Origin: Pseudomonas sp. 5P_3.1_Bac2
Lineage (GTDB): Bacteria > Pseudomonadota > Gammaproteobacteria > Pseudomonadales > Pseudomonadaceae
DNA: 64,000 nucleotides
Direction: 5' to 3'
Assembly (NCBI RefSeq): GCF_025465995.1
Contig: NZ_JANLNY010000004.1
Span: 62,001-126,000 of the forward strand
Shown here: in pieces, positions 1 to 13,670 of the stretch
How the letters are laid out: each line of letters starts with the position of its first letter
Numbering within the stretch: the stretch's first letter is position 1
Notes under the pieces: generated by a model
Seen by the model: only the letters and a program-made list of their open reading frames with translations
Told to the model about the DNA's origin: nothing
Database searches by the model: none
Made by a program: the position numbers and the translations under genes

Positions 1-521
1 GCATGCTCAACAAAGGCCTGGAGCTGATCGAGGCCTGCTGGTTGTTTAATGCGACGCCGGCGCAAGTCGAAGTGGTGGTGCATCCGCAAAGCGTGATTCA
101 TTCGCTGGTGGATTACATTGATGGTTCGGTGCTGGCCCAGTTGGGTAATCCGGATATGCGCACGCCGATTGCTCATGCCTTGGCCTGGCCGCAGCGGATT
201 GAGTCGGGCGTTGCGCCACTGGATCTATTCGCCATCGCCCGTTTGGACTTTCAGGCGCCCGATGAGCAACGTTTCCCATGCTTACGCCTGGCGCGTGAGG
301 CGGCCCAGGCCAGCGGCACCGCGCCGGCGATGCTCAACGCGGCCAACGAGGTGGCAGTCGCGGCCTTCCTCGAGGGGCGCCTTCGCTTTACCGAAATCGC
401 GAGTATGATCGAGCACGTGCTGCAGACTGAGCCAGCTCAGGCTGCCAGCAGTCTTGAGGTGGTTTTGGCAGCCGATACGCGGGCTCGCCAACTTGCTGAG
501 CAATGGCTTAGTCGGCGTTAA
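1..521 (+). CDS. dxr: 1-deoxy-D-xylulose 5-phosphate reductoisomerase, 3' part
   Basis: This is the C-terminal part (about 173 residues) of DXR, the cytoplasmic enzyme that converts 1-deoxy-D-xylulose 5-phosphate to MEP in the non-mevalonate isoprenoid pathway. The reading frame is open to the left edge of the window, so the gene begins outside it. The visible start [11 protein letters not shown] matches the DXR region following the catalytic loop, and '[12 protein letters not shown]' and '[12 protein letters not shown]' are characteristic of the family's C-terminal half. It lies 21 bp before rseP, as in Pseudomonas. Two other MEP-pathway genes, ispD and ispF, are further along this window. 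Confidence 0.95.
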   Translation, partial: MLNKGLELIEACWLFNATPAQVEVVVHPQSVIHSLVDYIDGSVLAQLGNPDMRTPIAHALAWPQRIESGVAPLDLFAIARLDFQAPDEQRFPCLRLAREAAQASGTAPAMLNAANEVAVAAFLEGRLRFTEIASMIEHVLQTEPAQAASSLEVVLAADTRARQLAEQWLSRR

Positions 522-542
522 GCGTCGACACGGAGAAAAGCA

Positions 543-1895
543 ATGAGTGCGCTGTATATGGTGGTAGGCACCCTAATTGCCTTGGGTGTGCTGGTCCCTA
601 TTCACGAATTTGGCCACTTTTGGGTGGCGCGCCGCTGTGGTGTCAAGGTGCTGCGCTTCTCCGTGGGCTTTGGTACGCCGCTGTTGCGCTGGCATGACCG
701 TAAGGGCACCGAGTTCGTCATCGCGGCTATCCCCTTGGGCGGCTACGTCAAAATGCTCGATGAGCGCGAGGCTGAAGTGCCGGCGCAGTTGCAGGAGCAG
801 GCGTTTAACCGCAAATCGGTGCAGCAGCGTATCGCTATTGTGGCAGCCGGGCCCATCGCTAACTTCCTCTTGGCCATCATTTTCTTTGCCGCTATTGCCA
901 TGCTCGGCAGTGAGGTGGTGCGTCCGGTGATTGGTGCGGTCGCTCCGGGTAGCTTGGCCGCGACGGCTAATCTGCAAGCCGGTGATGAGATCGTTGCGGT
1001 GGATGGTGAGCCGACTGCCGGCTGGTCTGAAGTTGGTATGCAGCTGATCAACCGTCTGGGCGAGAGTGGCACGCTAGACCTGCGGGTACGTGAACAGGGC
1101 TCGGAGCTGGAGAGTCCACGGCAAATTACGCTTAATAACTGGCAGCGCGGGGTAGATGAGCCTGATCCGTTGGCCGCATTGGGCATTCGTCCGTGGCAGC
1201 CGGCGCTTGAGCCTGTACTAGCACAGCTTGATCCTCAAGGCCCGGCGGCGGCGGCGGGCTTGCAGCTGGGTGATCGCTTGCTGAGCCTGCAAGGCCAGCC
1301 GTTGACTAATTGGCAGCAGCTGGTTGAGCAGTTGCGTGGTTTACCCGGCAAGCCCATCACGCTGCAGTTGCAGCGCGGTGCCGAACAGCTTGAGGTCAGT
1401 CTGACTTTGGCGGTGCGCGGCGAAGGCGAAAAGCGCACCGGCTACTTGGGGGCAGGCGTGGCAGGTGGCCAGTGGCCTGCCGATATGCTGCGTGAAGTGC
1501 GCTTCGGTCCTCTTGATGCATTGGGGCAGGGCCTGGCAAATACTTGGTCCATGAGTGTTTTAACCCTGAATTCGCTAAAGAAAATGCTGTTTGGTGAGCT
1601 CTCGGTAAAAAACTTGAGTGGGCCGATAACCATTGCTAAAGTGGCGGGCGCTTCTGCTGAGTCGGGTTTGAGTGAGTTCTTAAAATTCCTCGCCTTGTTT
1701 AGCATAAGTTTAGGTGTACTTAATTTGTTACCTATTCCGGTTTTGGATGGGGGCCACTTACTCTTCTATCTGTTTGAGTGGGTGCGAGGTCGACCGCTAC
1801 CGGAACGGGTTCAAGGTTGGGGGATGCAGATTGGCATCAGTTTGGTTGTTGGGGTTATGTTGCTTGCCCTAGTCAACGATTTGAGTCGACTGTAA
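543..1895 (+). CDS. rseP: RseP site-2 intramembrane zinc metalloprotease
   Basis: Inner-membrane protease that makes the second cleavage of the anti-sigma factor (RseA, or MucA in Pseudomonas) during the envelope stress response and so releases sigma-E/AlgU. The zinc motif HEFGH is at residues 21-25 in the first membrane segment. The second active-site motif LDGGH is at 401-405 in a C-terminal membrane segment. Two PDZ-like regions lie between (about 115-190 and 205-290; 'GDEIVAVDGEP' and 'GDRLLSLQGQP'). The length of 450 aa is normal. An AGAAAAGCA stretch precedes the ATG. It lies between dxr and bamA, and an intrinsic terminator follows it. Confidence 0.96.
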   Translation: MSALYMVVGTLIALGVLVPIHEFGHFWVARRCGVKVLRFSVGFGTPLLRWHDRKGTEFVIAAIPLGGYVKMLDEREAEVPAQLQEQAFNRKSVQQRIAIVAAGPIANFLLAIIFFAAIAMLGSEVVRPVIGAVAPGSLAATANLQAGDEIVAVDGEPTAGWSEVGMQLINRLGESGTLDLRVREQGSELESPRQITLNNWQRGVDEPDPLAALGIRPWQPALEPVLAQLDPQGPAAAAGLQLGDRLLSLQGQPLTNWQQLVEQLRGLPGKPITLQLQRGAEQLEVSLTLAVRGEGEKRTGYLGAGVAGGQWPADMLREVRFGPLDALGQGLANTWSMSVLTLNSLKKMLFGELSVKNLSGPITIAKVAGASAESGLSEFLKFLALFSISLGVLNLLPIPVLDGGHLLFYLFEWVRGRPLPERVQGWGMQIGISLVVGVMLLALVNDLSRL

Positions 1896-1910
1896 CCATT
1901 GCTGAATTAC

Positions 1911-1940
1911 AAATCTGTCGCTTCAGGCGGCAGATTTTTT
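1911..1940 (+). terminator. Intrinsic terminator after rseP
   Basis: A 10-bp stem (1911-1920 with 1928-1937, one G-T pair) is followed by a T run at 1935-1940. It sits in the 73-bp gap between rseP and bamA and should separate or attenuate transcription between them. Confidence 0.75.
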
Positions 1941-1968
1941 ATTGTCAGTTTGAATAAGAAAGGACTTC

Positions 1969-4332
1969 ATGAAACGTCTGCTGCTACCTGCGGTTCTTGC
2001 CGCACTGATGATCACCGAAGTTCACGCTGAGTCCTTCACAATCTCCGATATCCGGGTAACCGGCTTGCAACGGGTTTCGGCAGGGAGCGTGTTTGGTGCC
2101 ATGCCCCTGAACGTCGGCGCCGAGGCGGACGACCGGGCATTGGTTGAGGCTACCCGCGATCTGTTCAAAACTGGCTTCTTCCAAGATATTCAGCTGGGCC
2201 GCGACGGCAACGTGCTGGTGATCAATGTGGTTGAGCGCCCGTCAATTTCTAGCATCGAAATTGAAGGTAACAAGGCGATCAGCAGTGAAGACTTGCTCAA
2301 AGGCTTAAACCAGTCAGGTTTGGCCGAAGGCGAGATTTTCCAACGCGCCACCCTTGAAGGCGTGCGTAACGAGCTGCAGCGTCAATACGTCGCGCAAGGT
2401 CGTTATTCCGCGGAAATTGAAGCCGAAGTTATTCCTCAGCCGCGCAACCGCGTGGCGCTGAAAATCAACATCAATGAAGGTTCGGTTGCCGCTATCCAGC
2501 ACATTAACGTGGTGGGTAACACGGTTTTCTCCGATGAAGACTTGCTGCAAAACTTCGAGCTGAAGACAACTAACTGGCTGTCCTTCTTTAAGAACGACGA
2601 CAAGTATGCCCGGGAAAAACTCTCTGGTGACTTAGAACGTCTGCGTTCTTATTACCTGGATCGCGGCTATATCAACATGGATATTAGCTCGACTCAGGTT
2701 TCCATTACGCCTGACAAAAAACATGTGTACGTCACTGTTAACGTCAACGAAGGCGAAAAGTTCAGCGTGCGTGAGGTCAAGCTCAGCGGCGAACTGAAAG
2801 TCCCTGAAGACGAAATCAAGTCGCTGTTGCTGGTCAAAGAAGGCCAAGTGTTCTCGCGTAAAGTGATGACCACCACTTCGGAGTTGATCACCCGCCGCCT
2901 GGGTAACGAGGGCTACACCTTCGCCAACGTCAACGGCGTACCTGAGACTCATGATGACGGCACTGTGTCGATTACCTTCGTGGTCGACCCAGGCAAGCGT
3001 GCTTACGTAAACCGTATTAACTTCCGTGGTAACACTAAGTCTGAGGACGAAGTGCTGCGCCGCGAAATGCGTCAGATGGAAGGTGGCTGGGCTTCGACCT
3101 ATTTGATCGACCAGTCGAAGACCCGTCTGGAGCGTCTGGGTTACTTCAAAGAAGTGAACGTTGAAACCCCGCAAGTGCCGGGTACCGACGACCAAGTTGA
3201 CGTTAACTACACCGTAGAAGAGCAAGCCTCGGGTTCGATCACCGCCAGCGTTGGTTTCGCACAGAACGCCGGTTTGATCCTCGGTGGCTCGATCACCCAG
3301 AACAACTTCCTGGGTAGCGGTAACCGCGTAAGCCTCGGTCTGACCCGCAGCGAATATCAAAGTAACTACAACTTCGGCTTCGTTGACCCCTACTGGACAC
3401 CGGACGGTGTGAGCTTGGGCTACAACGCCTTCTTCCGTGAAATCGACTATGACGAGCTGGATACCGATGTATCGAGCTACTCGGTGGACAGCTACGGTGC
3501 TGGGGTCAACATCGGTTACCCGATCAGCGACACTTCGCGCCTGACCTATGGCCTGAGCGTGCAAAACGACAGCATCAGCACCGGTCGTTATACCGTTGAT
3601 GAGATCTTTGACTTTATCGACCGTGAAGGCGACAGCTTCCTTAACTTCAAGGCTTCCATTGGCTGGTCGGAGTCGACCCTTAACCGGGGTGTATTGGCTA
3701 ACCGCGGTCATTCACAAAGCTTGACCTTGGAATCAACTATCCCTGGTAGTGATCTTTCGTTCTATAAACTCGACTACCGCGGTCAGTTGTTCACTCCTTT
3801 GAGCGACACCTACACCCTGCGTCTGCACACAGAACTGGGCTATGGTGACGGCTATGGTTCTACTGACGGTCTGCCGTTCTATGAGAACTACTACGCCGGT
3901 GGCTTTAACTCGGTACGTGGCTTTAAAGACAGCAGCTTGGGCCCGCGTAGTACGCCAAGCCAGGGCGTAGTTGATGGTAAAGGCCGTCCTGGCACTATCA
4001 GAGACCCGGATCAAGATCCATTGCCATTCGGTGGTAACGTATTAATCCAAGGTGGTGTCGAACTGTTGTTCCCGATGCCCTTTGTAAAAGACCAACGTTC
4101 ACTACGTACCGCAGTTTTCTGGGATGTGGGTAACGTGTTTGACACCAATTGCAGCAGCACCCAGAAGAGCTGCGGCGATATCGATCCGGGCGAGTTGGCC
4201 AGTTCGGTGGGTGTGGGTCTAACGTGGATCACTGCGTTGGGTCCTCTGAGCTTCAGCTTGGCCATGCCAATCGTGAAACCGGATGATGCCGATACACAGA
4301 TTTTCCAGTTCTCTCTCGGTCAGACGTTCTAA
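1969..4332 (+). CDS. bamA: BamA outer-membrane protein assembly factor
   Basis: Core subunit of the BAM complex, which folds beta-barrel proteins into the outer membrane; essential in Gram-negative bacteria. There is a signal peptide (residues 1-20, ending VHA). The periplasmic part then has five POTRA repeats (about 21-420), of which 'SSIEIEGNKAIS', 'IQHINVVGNTVFS' and 'VNRINFRGNTKS' are typical starts. A 16-strand barrel follows, carrying the conserved VRGF motif at 649-652 and ending in the C-terminal phenylalanine expected of outer-membrane barrels. The length of 787 aa fits the family. AAAGGAC precedes the ATG. The chaperone gene skp is next, so the two may be cotranscribed. Confidence 0.97.
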   Translation: MKRLLLPAVLAALMITEVHAESFTISDIRVTGLQRVSAGSVFGAMPLNVGAEADDRALVEATRDLFKTGFFQDIQLGRDGNVLVINVVERPSISSIEIEGNKAISSEDLLKGLNQSGLAEGEIFQRATLEGVRNELQRQYVAQGRYSAEIEAEVIPQPRNRVALKININEGSVAAIQHINVVGNTVFSDEDLLQNFELKTTNWLSFFKNDDKYAREKLSGDLERLRSYYLDRGYINMDISSTQVSITPDKKHVYVTVNVNEGEKFSVREVKLSGELKVPEDEIKSLLLVKEGQVFSRKVMTTTSELITRRLGNEGYTFANVNGVPETHDDGTVSITFVVDPGKRAYVNRINFRGNTKSEDEVLRREMRQMEGGWASTYLIDQSKTRLERLGYFKEVNVETPQVPGTDDQVDVNYTVEEQASGSITASVGFAQNAGLILGGSITQNNFLGSGNRVSLGLTRSEYQSNYNFGFVDPYWTPDGVSLGYNAFFREIDYDELDTDVSSYSVDSYGAGVNIGYPISDTSRLTYGLSVQNDSISTGRYTVDEIFDFIDREGDSFLNFKASIGWSESTLNRGVLANRGHSQSLTLESTIPGSDLSFYKLDYRGQLFTPLSDTYTLRLHTELGYGDGYGSTDGLPFYENYYAGGFNSVRGFKDSSLGPRSTPSQGVVDGKGRPGTIRDPDQDPLPFGGNVLIQGGVELLFPMPFVKDQRSLRTAVFWDVGNVFDTNCSSTQKSCGDIDPGELASSVGVGLTWITALGPLSFSLAMPIVKPDDADTQIFQFSLGQTF

Positions 4333-4375
4333 GCGTCAGATTAATGAATACCAATGGTTTTGCAGGAGTTGTGAC

Positions 4376-4879
4376 GTGCGTAAGTTGACTCAACTGTTTC
4401 TGTTAAGCGTTGCCTTACTGGCAACTCCGGCTTTCGCCGAAATGAAAGTGGCCGTACTGAACTATCAAATGGCTCTGCTGGAGTCGGATGCAGCCAAGCG
4501 TTATGCCGTGGATGCGGAGAAGAAGTTCGGTCCACAACTGAACAAATTGAAAACCCTGGAAAGCGATGCCAAGCGTATTCAGGACCGTCTGGTTAAAGAC
4601 GGCGAGAAAATGCAAACCGCTGAGCGCGAGCGTCTGGAGCTTGAGTTCAAGCAAAAGGCCCGTGATTTCCAGTTCCAGTCCAAAGAGTTGAATGAGTCCA
4701 AAGCGGTCGCTGACCGTGAAATGCTCAAGACCCTCAAGCCAAACCTGGACAAGGCTGTGGAAGAAGTGATCAAGAGCGGTAACTTTGACTTGGTGCTGGA
4801 GCGCGGTGCGGTGATTGATGTCAAACCTCAGTTCGACATCACCCGTCAGGTTATCGAGCGCATGAATAAGCTGCGCTAA
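4376..4879 (+). CDS. skp: Skp/OmpH periplasmic chaperone
   Basis: Periplasmic chaperone that carries unfolded outer-membrane proteins to BamA. The start chosen is a GTG at 4376: AGGAG at 4364-4368 lies 7 nt upstream, and the protein then begins with a clean signal peptide ([15 protein letters not shown]...) cleaved after AFA. An ATG-initiated reading frame extends upstream to 4283 but overlaps the end of bamA and would bury the signal peptide. The 167-aa product is the usual size. The middle (about residues 45-125) is charged and helical, as expected for the Skp tentacles. It is followed after 2 nt by lpxD. Confidence 0.93.
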   Translation: MRKLTQLFLLSVALLATPAFAEMKVAVLNYQMALLESDAAKRYAVDAEKKFGPQLNKLKTLESDAKRIQDRLVKDGEKMQTAERERLELEFKQKARDFQFQSKELNESKAVADREMLKTLKPNLDKAVEEVIKSGNFDLVLERGAVIDVKPQFDITRQVIERMNKLR

Positions 4880-4881
4880 CG

Positions 4882-5940
4882 ATGACGGCAACAGTTTTTA
4901 CTCTTGGCCAATTGGCCGAGCGTTTGGGGGCCACCCTCAGTGGCCCTGCAGATAAAACCGTGAGTGGCTTGGCGACCTTGCAGGAAGCCAATGCCGATCA
5001 ACTGACCTTCCTCGCCAATCCCCATTACCGCAAGTTCCTGCCCGAGTCGCAGGCTGGCGCCGTGCTGCTGACGGCCGCTGACGCTGAAGGCTTTAGCGGT
5101 AATGCGCTGATTGTGCCGAATCCTTATCTGGCCTATGCCGAACTGTCCCATCAGTTTGACCGTAAGCCCGTGGCTAAAGCTGGTGTGCATCCCACCGCTG
5201 TGGTTGCCGCCGATGCTCAGGTGGATGCGACGGCCAGTATCGGTGCCTATGCGGTGATCGAAAGCGGCGCGCATATTGGTCCGGGCGTCAGCATCGGCGC
5301 ACAGACCGTGGTGGGTGCGCGCTCGGTGATCGGCGAAGGTGGCTGGTTAGCCCCGCGCGTCACGCTGTACCACGATGTGCGCATTGGTAAGCGTGTGGTC
5401 ATTCAGTCCGGTGCGGTGCTTGGTGGTGAAGGTTTTGGCTTTGCCAACGAGAAGGGCCACTGGCAGAAGATCGCGCAAATTGGCGGTGTGACTATCGGTG
5501 ATGACGTTGAGATTGGCGCGAATACCACCATCGATCGTGGCGCGTTGTCTGACACCCTGATTGGAAATGGCGTTAAGCTGGACAATCAAATCATGATCGC
5601 GCACAACGTGCAGATCGGCGATAACACTGCCATGGCCGGTTGCTGTGGGATTTCCGGCAGCACCAAAATCGGCAGTAACTGCATGATTGCCGGTGGTGTG
5701 GGCATGGTGGGTCACATTGAAGTGTGCGACAACGTGTTTGTCACCGGGATGACCATGGTCACCCGCAATATCACAGAGCCCGGCTCCTATTCATCGGGTA
5801 CCGCCATGCAGCCGGCGGCTGAATGGCGTAAGAGCGCAGCGCGAATTCGTCAGTTGGACGACATGGCGCGGCGCCTGCAGCAGTTGGAAAAACAGTTGGC
5901 CGCCGTGACCTCAGCCGCCAATACTTCATCTGATGCCTGA
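4882..5940 (+). CDS. lpxD: LpxD, UDP-3-O-(3-hydroxyacyl)glucosamine N-acyltransferase
   Basis: Third committed step of lipid A synthesis: transfers a hydroxyacyl chain from acyl-ACP to the 2-amino group of UDP-3-O-acyl-glucosamine, in the cytoplasm. An N-terminal uridine-binding domain (about 1-100) is followed by hexapeptide repeats forming a left-handed beta helix (about 105-300) and a helical C-terminus. The catalytic base is H241 in 'MIAHN', equivalent to E. coli His239. The length of 352 aa is typical. The ATG is 2 nt after the skp stop. Together with fabZ, lpxA and lpxB it forms the conserved lipid A cluster. Confidence 0.97.
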   Translation: MTATVFTLGQLAERLGATLSGPADKTVSGLATLQEANADQLTFLANPHYRKFLPESQAGAVLLTAADAEGFSGNALIVPNPYLAYAELSHQFDRKPVAKAGVHPTAVVAADAQVDATASIGAYAVIESGAHIGPGVSIGAQTVVGARSVIGEGGWLAPRVTLYHDVRIGKRVVIQSGAVLGGEGFGFANEKGHWQKIAQIGGVTIGDDVEIGANTTIDRGALSDTLIGNGVKLDNQIMIAHNVQIGDNTAMAGCCGISGSTKIGSNCMIAGGVGMVGHIEVCDNVFVTGMTMVTRNITEPGSYSSGTAMQPAAEWRKSAARIRQLDDMARRLQQLEKQLAAVTSAANTSSDA

Positions 5941-5967
5941 GCCGGTAATTTCCGGCTTGTCTTTTTT
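5940..5967 (+). terminator. Hairpin plus T run between lpxD and fabZ (possible attenuator)
   Basis: Stem AGCCGG (5940-5945) with CCGGCT (5952-5957), loop TAATTT, then TGTC and six T (5962-5967). It overlaps the last base of the lpxD stop codon and lies only 21 bp before fabZ. The stem is short, so partial termination or attenuation inside the lipid A operon is more likely than a full stop. Confidence 0.45.
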
Positions 5968-5988
5968 CTCTTACAGGCTTCTTTGCAC

Positions 5989-6429
5989 ATGATGGACATT
6001 AACCAGATTCGCGAGTATTTGCCGCACCGTTATCCGTTCCTGTTGGTGGACCGTGTGGCTGAGCTCGACATCGAAGGCAAGTGGATTCGTGCCTATAAGA
6101 ATGTGAGCATTAATGAGCCATTCTTTAACGGCCACTTCCCTGAACACCCGATCATGCCTGGCGTGTTGATCATCGAAGCGATGGCTCAAGCCGCCGGTAT
6201 TCTGGGCTTCAAGATGATGGACATGAAGCCTGCTGACGGCACCCTGTACTACTTTGTCGGCTCCGATAAACTGCGCTTCCGTCAGCCTGTGGTGCCTGGT
6301 GATCAGCTGGTGCTGGAGGCAAAGTACCTGAGCAACAAGCGCAGTATCTGGAAATTTGAATGCATCGCTCGCGTTGACGGCAAGGAAGTCTGCTCGGCAG
6401 AGATCATTTGTGCGGAACGCAAGTTATGA
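5989..6429 (+). CDS. fabZ: FabZ, 3-hydroxyacyl-ACP dehydratase
   Basis: Dehydrates (3R)-hydroxyacyl-ACP in type II fatty-acid elongation, and competes with LpxA/LpxD for hydroxyacyl-ACP. Hot-dog fold, 146 aa. Catalytic H49 is in 'NGHFPEHP' and E63 in 'IIEAMAQ'. The ATG at 5989 gives the family N-terminus MMDIN; an in-frame TTG at 5983 has no better support. Its stop overlaps the lpxA start by 4 nt (ATGA), indicating translational coupling. Confidence 0.97.
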   Translation: MMDINQIREYLPHRYPFLLVDRVAELDIEGKWIRAYKNVSINEPFFNGHFPEHPIMPGVLIIEAMAQAAGILGFKMMDMKPADGTLYYFVGSDKLRFRQPVVPGDQLVLEAKYLSNKRSIWKFECIARVDGKEVCSAEIICAERKL

Positions 6430-7202
6430 GTTTGATTGACCCTCGCGCCATTATTGACCCCAGTGCCAAACTGGCTGACGACGTGGTCGTTGGTCCTTGG
6501 TCGATTATCGGGGCCGATGTGGAAATTGGTGAGGGTAGCGTGATCGCTTCCCACGTTGTGCTCAAAGGACCGACCAAAATCGGTAAGCACAACCGCATCT
6601 TCCAGTTCAGCACTGTGGGTGATGACACTCCTGATCTTAAGTATCAGGGCGAAGCGACGCGTCTGGTGATCGGTGATCACAACGTTATCCGTGAAGGCGT
6701 CACCATTCACCGTGGCACCGTGCAGGACCGCAGCGAAACCACCATCGGTGATCACAACCTGATCATGGCCTACGCCCACGTCGGGCATGACAGCGTTATC
6801 GGTAACCACTGCATTCTGGTCAACAACACCGCCTTGGCTGGCCATGTGCGGGTTGATGACTGGGCGATTTTGTCCGGCTTTACCCTCGTCCATCAGCACT
6901 GCCATATCGGCGCCCATAGCTTTTCCGGCATGGGTACGGCGATTGGTAAGGACGTGCCAGCCTACGTTACCGTTTTCGGTAACCCCGCCGAAGCGCGCAG
7001 CATGAACTTTGAGGGCATGCGTCGGCGTGGCTTCAGCGCTGAAGCTATCACCGCGTTACGTCGGGCCTACAAGATTGTTTACCGCCAAGGTTTGACTGTC
7101 GAACAAGCTATGCTGGCATTGGCCGAGTTGTCGGTTGAGTTCCCAGAGGTGGCGGTGTTCCGGGATTCGGTACAGGCCTCCACTCGCGGCATCACCCGTT
7201 AA
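6426..7202 (+). CDS. lpxA: LpxA, UDP-N-acetylglucosamine acyltransferase
   Basis: First step of lipid A synthesis: transfers a hydroxyacyl group from ACP to the 3-OH of UDP-GlcNAc. 258 aa. A left-handed beta helix of hexapeptide repeats covers about residues 1-185 and a helical C-terminal domain follows. The catalytic histidine is H121 in 'AHVGHD'. The ATG at 6426 overlaps the fabZ stop (ATGA). An upstream in-frame ATG at 6408 lies inside fabZ and would add six residues not found in the family. lpxB follows after 2 nt. Confidence 0.97.
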   Translation: MSLIDPRAIIDPSAKLADDVVVGPWSIIGADVEIGEGSVIASHVVLKGPTKIGKHNRIFQFSTVGDDTPDLKYQGEATRLVIGDHNVIREGVTIHRGTVQDRSETTIGDHNLIMAYAHVGHDSVIGNHCILVNNTALAGHVRVDDWAILSGFTLVHQHCHIGAHSFSGMGTAIGKDVPAYVTVFGNPAEARSMNFEGMRRRGFSAEAITALRRAYKIVYRQGLTVEQAMLALAELSVEFPEVAVFRDSVQASTRGITR

Positions 7203-7204
7203 AC

Positions 7205-8338
7205 ATGGGTAAGCCAATCCGCGTGGCCTTGGTGGCTGGCGAAGCCTCCGGGGATATTTTAGGCGCTGGCTTAATGCAGGCACTCAAGGCCCGTCATCCC
7301 CATGTTGAGTTTATCGGCGTGGGTGGCCCGCGGATGATCGCCGAAGGCCTCACGTCCTATTTCCCCATGGAGCGCTTGTCGGTGATGGGCTTGGTCGAGG
7401 TGTTGGGCCGCCTGCCTGAGTTGTTGGCGCGGCGCAAACGCCTGATCAAAACCCTGATTGCGGAACGCCCCGATGTGTTCGTCGGCATCGATGCGCCGGA
7501 CTTCACCTTGGGCGTGGAACTCAAGCTGCGTCAGGCCGGGATTAAGACCGTGCACTACGTCAGCCCCTCCGTGTGGGCGTGGCGGCAGAAACGGGTGCTG
7601 AAGATCCGCGAATCCTGCGATCTGATGCTGACCTTGTTCCCCTTCGAAGCCAAGTTTTACCAAGAGCACCAAGTACCGGTGCGCTTTGTCGGACATCCGT
7701 TGGCCGACACAATTGGCCTTGAGGCTGACCAGCAGGCGGCGCGCGTGGCTTTGGATTTGCCGGCGCAAGGCTCCGTGGTCGCATTGATGCCCGGCAGTCG
7801 CGGCGGTGAAGTGGCGCGCTTAGGCAGTTTGTTTCTTGATGCCGCCCAGCAACTGCGCGCCATGCGTCCGGGCGTTGAGTTCGTTTTACCGTGCGCCAGT
7901 GCTGAGCGTCGCGAGCAAGTGGAGCAACTGCTGGCGGGCCGTGACCTGTCGCTGACCTTGCTGGATGGGCGCTCCCATGAGGCCTTGGCCGCCTGCGATG
8001 CGGTGCTGATCGCCTCCGGCACGGCCACCTTGGAGGCGTTGCTGTATAAGCGGCCGATGGTGGTGGCCTATAAAGTCGCCCCCTTGACCTATCGCATCCT
8101 TAAGCGTCTGGTCAGTAGCGCCTATATCTCTCTGCCTAATTTGCTGGCGAAGCGTTTGCTGGTGCCAGAGCTGATTCAGGACGCGGCCACTCCCCAGTCC
8201 TTAGCTGAAACCCTGTCGCCGCTGCTGGATGATGGCGCGGTGCAGACCGCAGGTTTCGATGTGATTCACCGCACCTTGCGCTGCGATGCCTCGGTGCAGG
8301 CCGCCGACGCCGTGCTGAAGTTGATAGGGCAGGACTAA
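7205..8338 (+). CDS. lpxB: LpxB, lipid-A-disaccharide synthase
   Basis: GT19 glycosyltransferase that condenses UDP-2,3-diacylglucosamine with lipid X at the cytoplasmic membrane face to form the lipid A disaccharide. 377 aa, normal length. The N-terminal '[15 protein letters not shown]', the 'GVGGPRM' loop, 'SPSVWAWR' and the C-terminal donor-binding '[10 protein letters not shown]' are family signatures. Its stop codon overlaps the rnhB start in TAATG, which couples the two. Confidence 0.97.
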   Translation: MGKPIRVALVAGEASGDILGAGLMQALKARHPHVEFIGVGGPRMIAEGLTSYFPMERLSVMGLVEVLGRLPELLARRKRLIKTLIAERPDVFVGIDAPDFTLGVELKLRQAGIKTVHYVSPSVWAWRQKRVLKIRESCDLMLTLFPFEAKFYQEHQVPVRFVGHPLADTIGLEADQQAARVALDLPAQGSVVALMPGSRGGEVARLGSLFLDAAQQLRAMRPGVEFVLPCASAERREQVEQLLAGRDLSLTLLDGRSHEALAACDAVLIASGTATLEALLYKRPMVVAYKVAPLTYRILKRLVSSAYISLPNLLAKRLLVPELIQDAATPQSLAETLSPLLDDGAVQTAGFDVIHRTLRCDASVQAADAVLKLIGQD

Positions 8339-8934
8339 TGCAGTTAGGCATGGACTTTAGCCAGGTCGAAGAAATGGTTGCCGGAGTCGATGAAGTGGGC
8401 CGTGGTCCACTGTGCGGCGCGGTGGTCACCGCTGCGGTGATCCTCGACCCGGCGCGACCAATCCTCGGGCTGAATGACTCGAAGAAGCTCACCGAAGCCA
8501 AGCGCGAGAAACTCTTTGATGAGATCAAAGAGAAGGCCTTGGCCTGGTGTATCGCCCGCGCCGAAGTCGAAGAAATCGATCAGCTGAATATCCTCCAGGC
8601 CACTATGTTGGCCATGCAGCGCGCGGTCGAAGGCTTAAGCGTCACGCCTAAGCTGGCGTTGATCGACGGTAACCGCTGTCCGAAGTTGGCCGTGCCCAGT
8701 GCGGCGGTGGTCAAGGGCGACAGCCAGGTGCCGGCGATTGCCGCCGCGTCGATTTTGGCTAAGGTCAGCCGTGACCGTGAAATGCAGCTGCTGGATCAGC
8801 AATACCCTGGCTACGGCATCGCCGGGCACAAGGGCTATCCCACTCCAGTGCATCTGGAGGCCCTGCGCCGCTTAGGCCCGACGCCGATTCACCGGCGTTC
8901 TTTCGGCCCGGTGCGCGAGTTGTTGCAAGACTGA
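8338..8934 (+). CDS. rnhB: RNase HII
   Basis: Cleaves RNA in RNA-DNA hybrids and removes misincorporated ribonucleotides. 198 aa. The active-site motif GVDEVGRG places D18 and E19 at the catalytic centre. 'LIDGN' and '[12 protein letters not shown]' carry the remaining carboxylates and substrate-binding residues. The start at 8338 shares one base with the lpxB stop. The lpxB-rnhB-dnaE order is conserved in gammaproteobacteria. Confidence 0.96.
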   Translation: MQLGMDFSQVEEMVAGVDEVGRGPLCGAVVTAAVILDPARPILGLNDSKKLTEAKREKLFDEIKEKALAWCIARAEVEEIDQLNILQATMLAMQRAVEGLSVTPKLALIDGNRCPKLAVPSAAVVKGDSQVPAIAAASILAKVSRDREMQLLDQQYPGYGIAGHKGYPTPVHLEALRRLGPTPIHRRSFGPVRELLQD

Positions 8935-9039
8935 TGCGGCGCGGCATCTGCGCCTGATGGCGCAATGATGCGGTGGCTTGTGACGGCCTTGGCTGTACAA
9001 TCACCGGCTAATTGATTTTTGCTTTTGCATAGGGCCGCT

Positions 9040-12558
<3,519 letters not shown>

Positions 12559-12719
12559 TTTCGGCGAGGCTAAGGCCTTGCCCAGCGGTCCCTGACAACC
12601 GCAGTTGCTGCAACAAGCACAAGCGGGTGTCGACCTGAATGCGCCTACTGCTATAAGGTAGGGCGCGATAACGAATACCGCTCCCCGGCCACTTGGCCGT
12701 CGACGCCAGACGGATGACT

Positions 12720-13670
12720 ATGAACCCGAATTTTCTCGATTTCGAACAGCCGATCGCCGACCTGCAAGCCAAGATCGAAGAGCTTCGCTTGGTCGGTAAC
12801 GACAACTCGTTGAACATCAACGATGAAATCGCCCGCCTGCAAGATAAAAGCAGTTCGCTGACCGCTAGTATCTTTGGCAACCTGAGCAGCTGGCAGATCG
12901 CGCAGTTGGCGCGTCACCCGCGCCGGCCTTACACCTTGGATTACCTGCAACACATCTTCACCGAGTTTGATGAGTTGCACGGCGACCGTCATTTCTCCGA
13001 TGACGCCGCCCTGGTTGGTGGTGTGGCGCGTCTGGATGATCAGCCGGTGATGGTGATCGGTCATCAGAAAGGCCGTGAAGTGCGCGAGAAAGTGCGCCGC
13101 AACTTCGGTATGCCGCGTCCTGAAGGCTACCGCAAAGCCTGTCGTCTGATGGAAATGGCCGAGCGCTTCAAAATGCCGATCATTACCTTTATCGACACCC
13201 CCGGTGCTTATCCGGGTATCGACGCCGAAGAGCGTAACCAGAGCGAAGCGATTGCCTGGAACCTGCGAGTGATGGCGCGCCTGAAGACGCCAATCATCGC
13301 CACCGTGATCGGTGAGGGTGGTTCTGGCGGCGCACTGGCCATTGGCGTGTGCGATCAGTTGAACATGCTGCAGTACTCCACCTATTCGGTGATCTCGCCG
13401 GAAGGTTGCGCCTCGATTCTGTGGAAAACCGCAGAAAAAGCGCCGGATGCCGCTGAAGCCATGGGCATCACCGCTGAGCGCTTGAAAGGCCTGGGCATTG
13501 TTGATCAGATCATCAACGAGCCTCTGGGCGGCGCCCACAGTGATCCGGCGGCCACCGCTGAAGCGGTGCGCCAGGCGCTGGTCAGCCAGCTGCAAAACCT
13601 CAAGGGCTACAGCATTGACGCGTTGCTGGAGCGTCGTTACGAGCGCCTGATGAGTTATGGCATCGCCTAA
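12720..13670 (+). CDS. accA: Acetyl-CoA carboxylase carboxyltransferase subunit alpha
   Basis: Alpha half of the carboxyltransferase that, with AccD, transfers CO2 from biotin-BCCP to acetyl-CoA to make malonyl-CoA. The start at 12720 gives [11 protein letters not shown], the usual N-terminus. The product is 316 aa, the standard length. The oxyanion-hole region '[12 protein letters not shown]' and '[11 protein letters not shown]' are conserved crotonase-fold features. It lies between dnaE and tilS, as in E. coli and Pseudomonas; tilS starts immediately after its TAA. Confidence 0.97.
   Translation: MNPNFLDFEQPIADLQAKIEELRLVGNDNSLNINDEIARLQDKSSSLTASIFGNLSSWQIAQLARHPRRPYTLDYLQHIFTEFDELHGDRHFSDDAALVGGVARLDDQPVMVIGHQKGREVREKVRRNFGMPRPEGYRKACRLMEMAERFKMPIITFIDTPGAYPGIDAEERNQSEAIAWNLRVMARLKTPIIATVIGEGGSGGALAIGVCDQLNMLQYSTYSVISPEGCASILWKTAEKAPDAAEAMGITAERLKGLGIVDQIINEPLGGAHSDPAATAEAVRQALVSQLQNLKGYSIDALLERRYERLMSYGIA

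Noticed and set aside
8973..9001. dnaE promoter with TACAAT at 8996-9001
   Set aside because: No -35 element at 16-18 bp spacing; the nearest TTGTGA is only 12 bp away.
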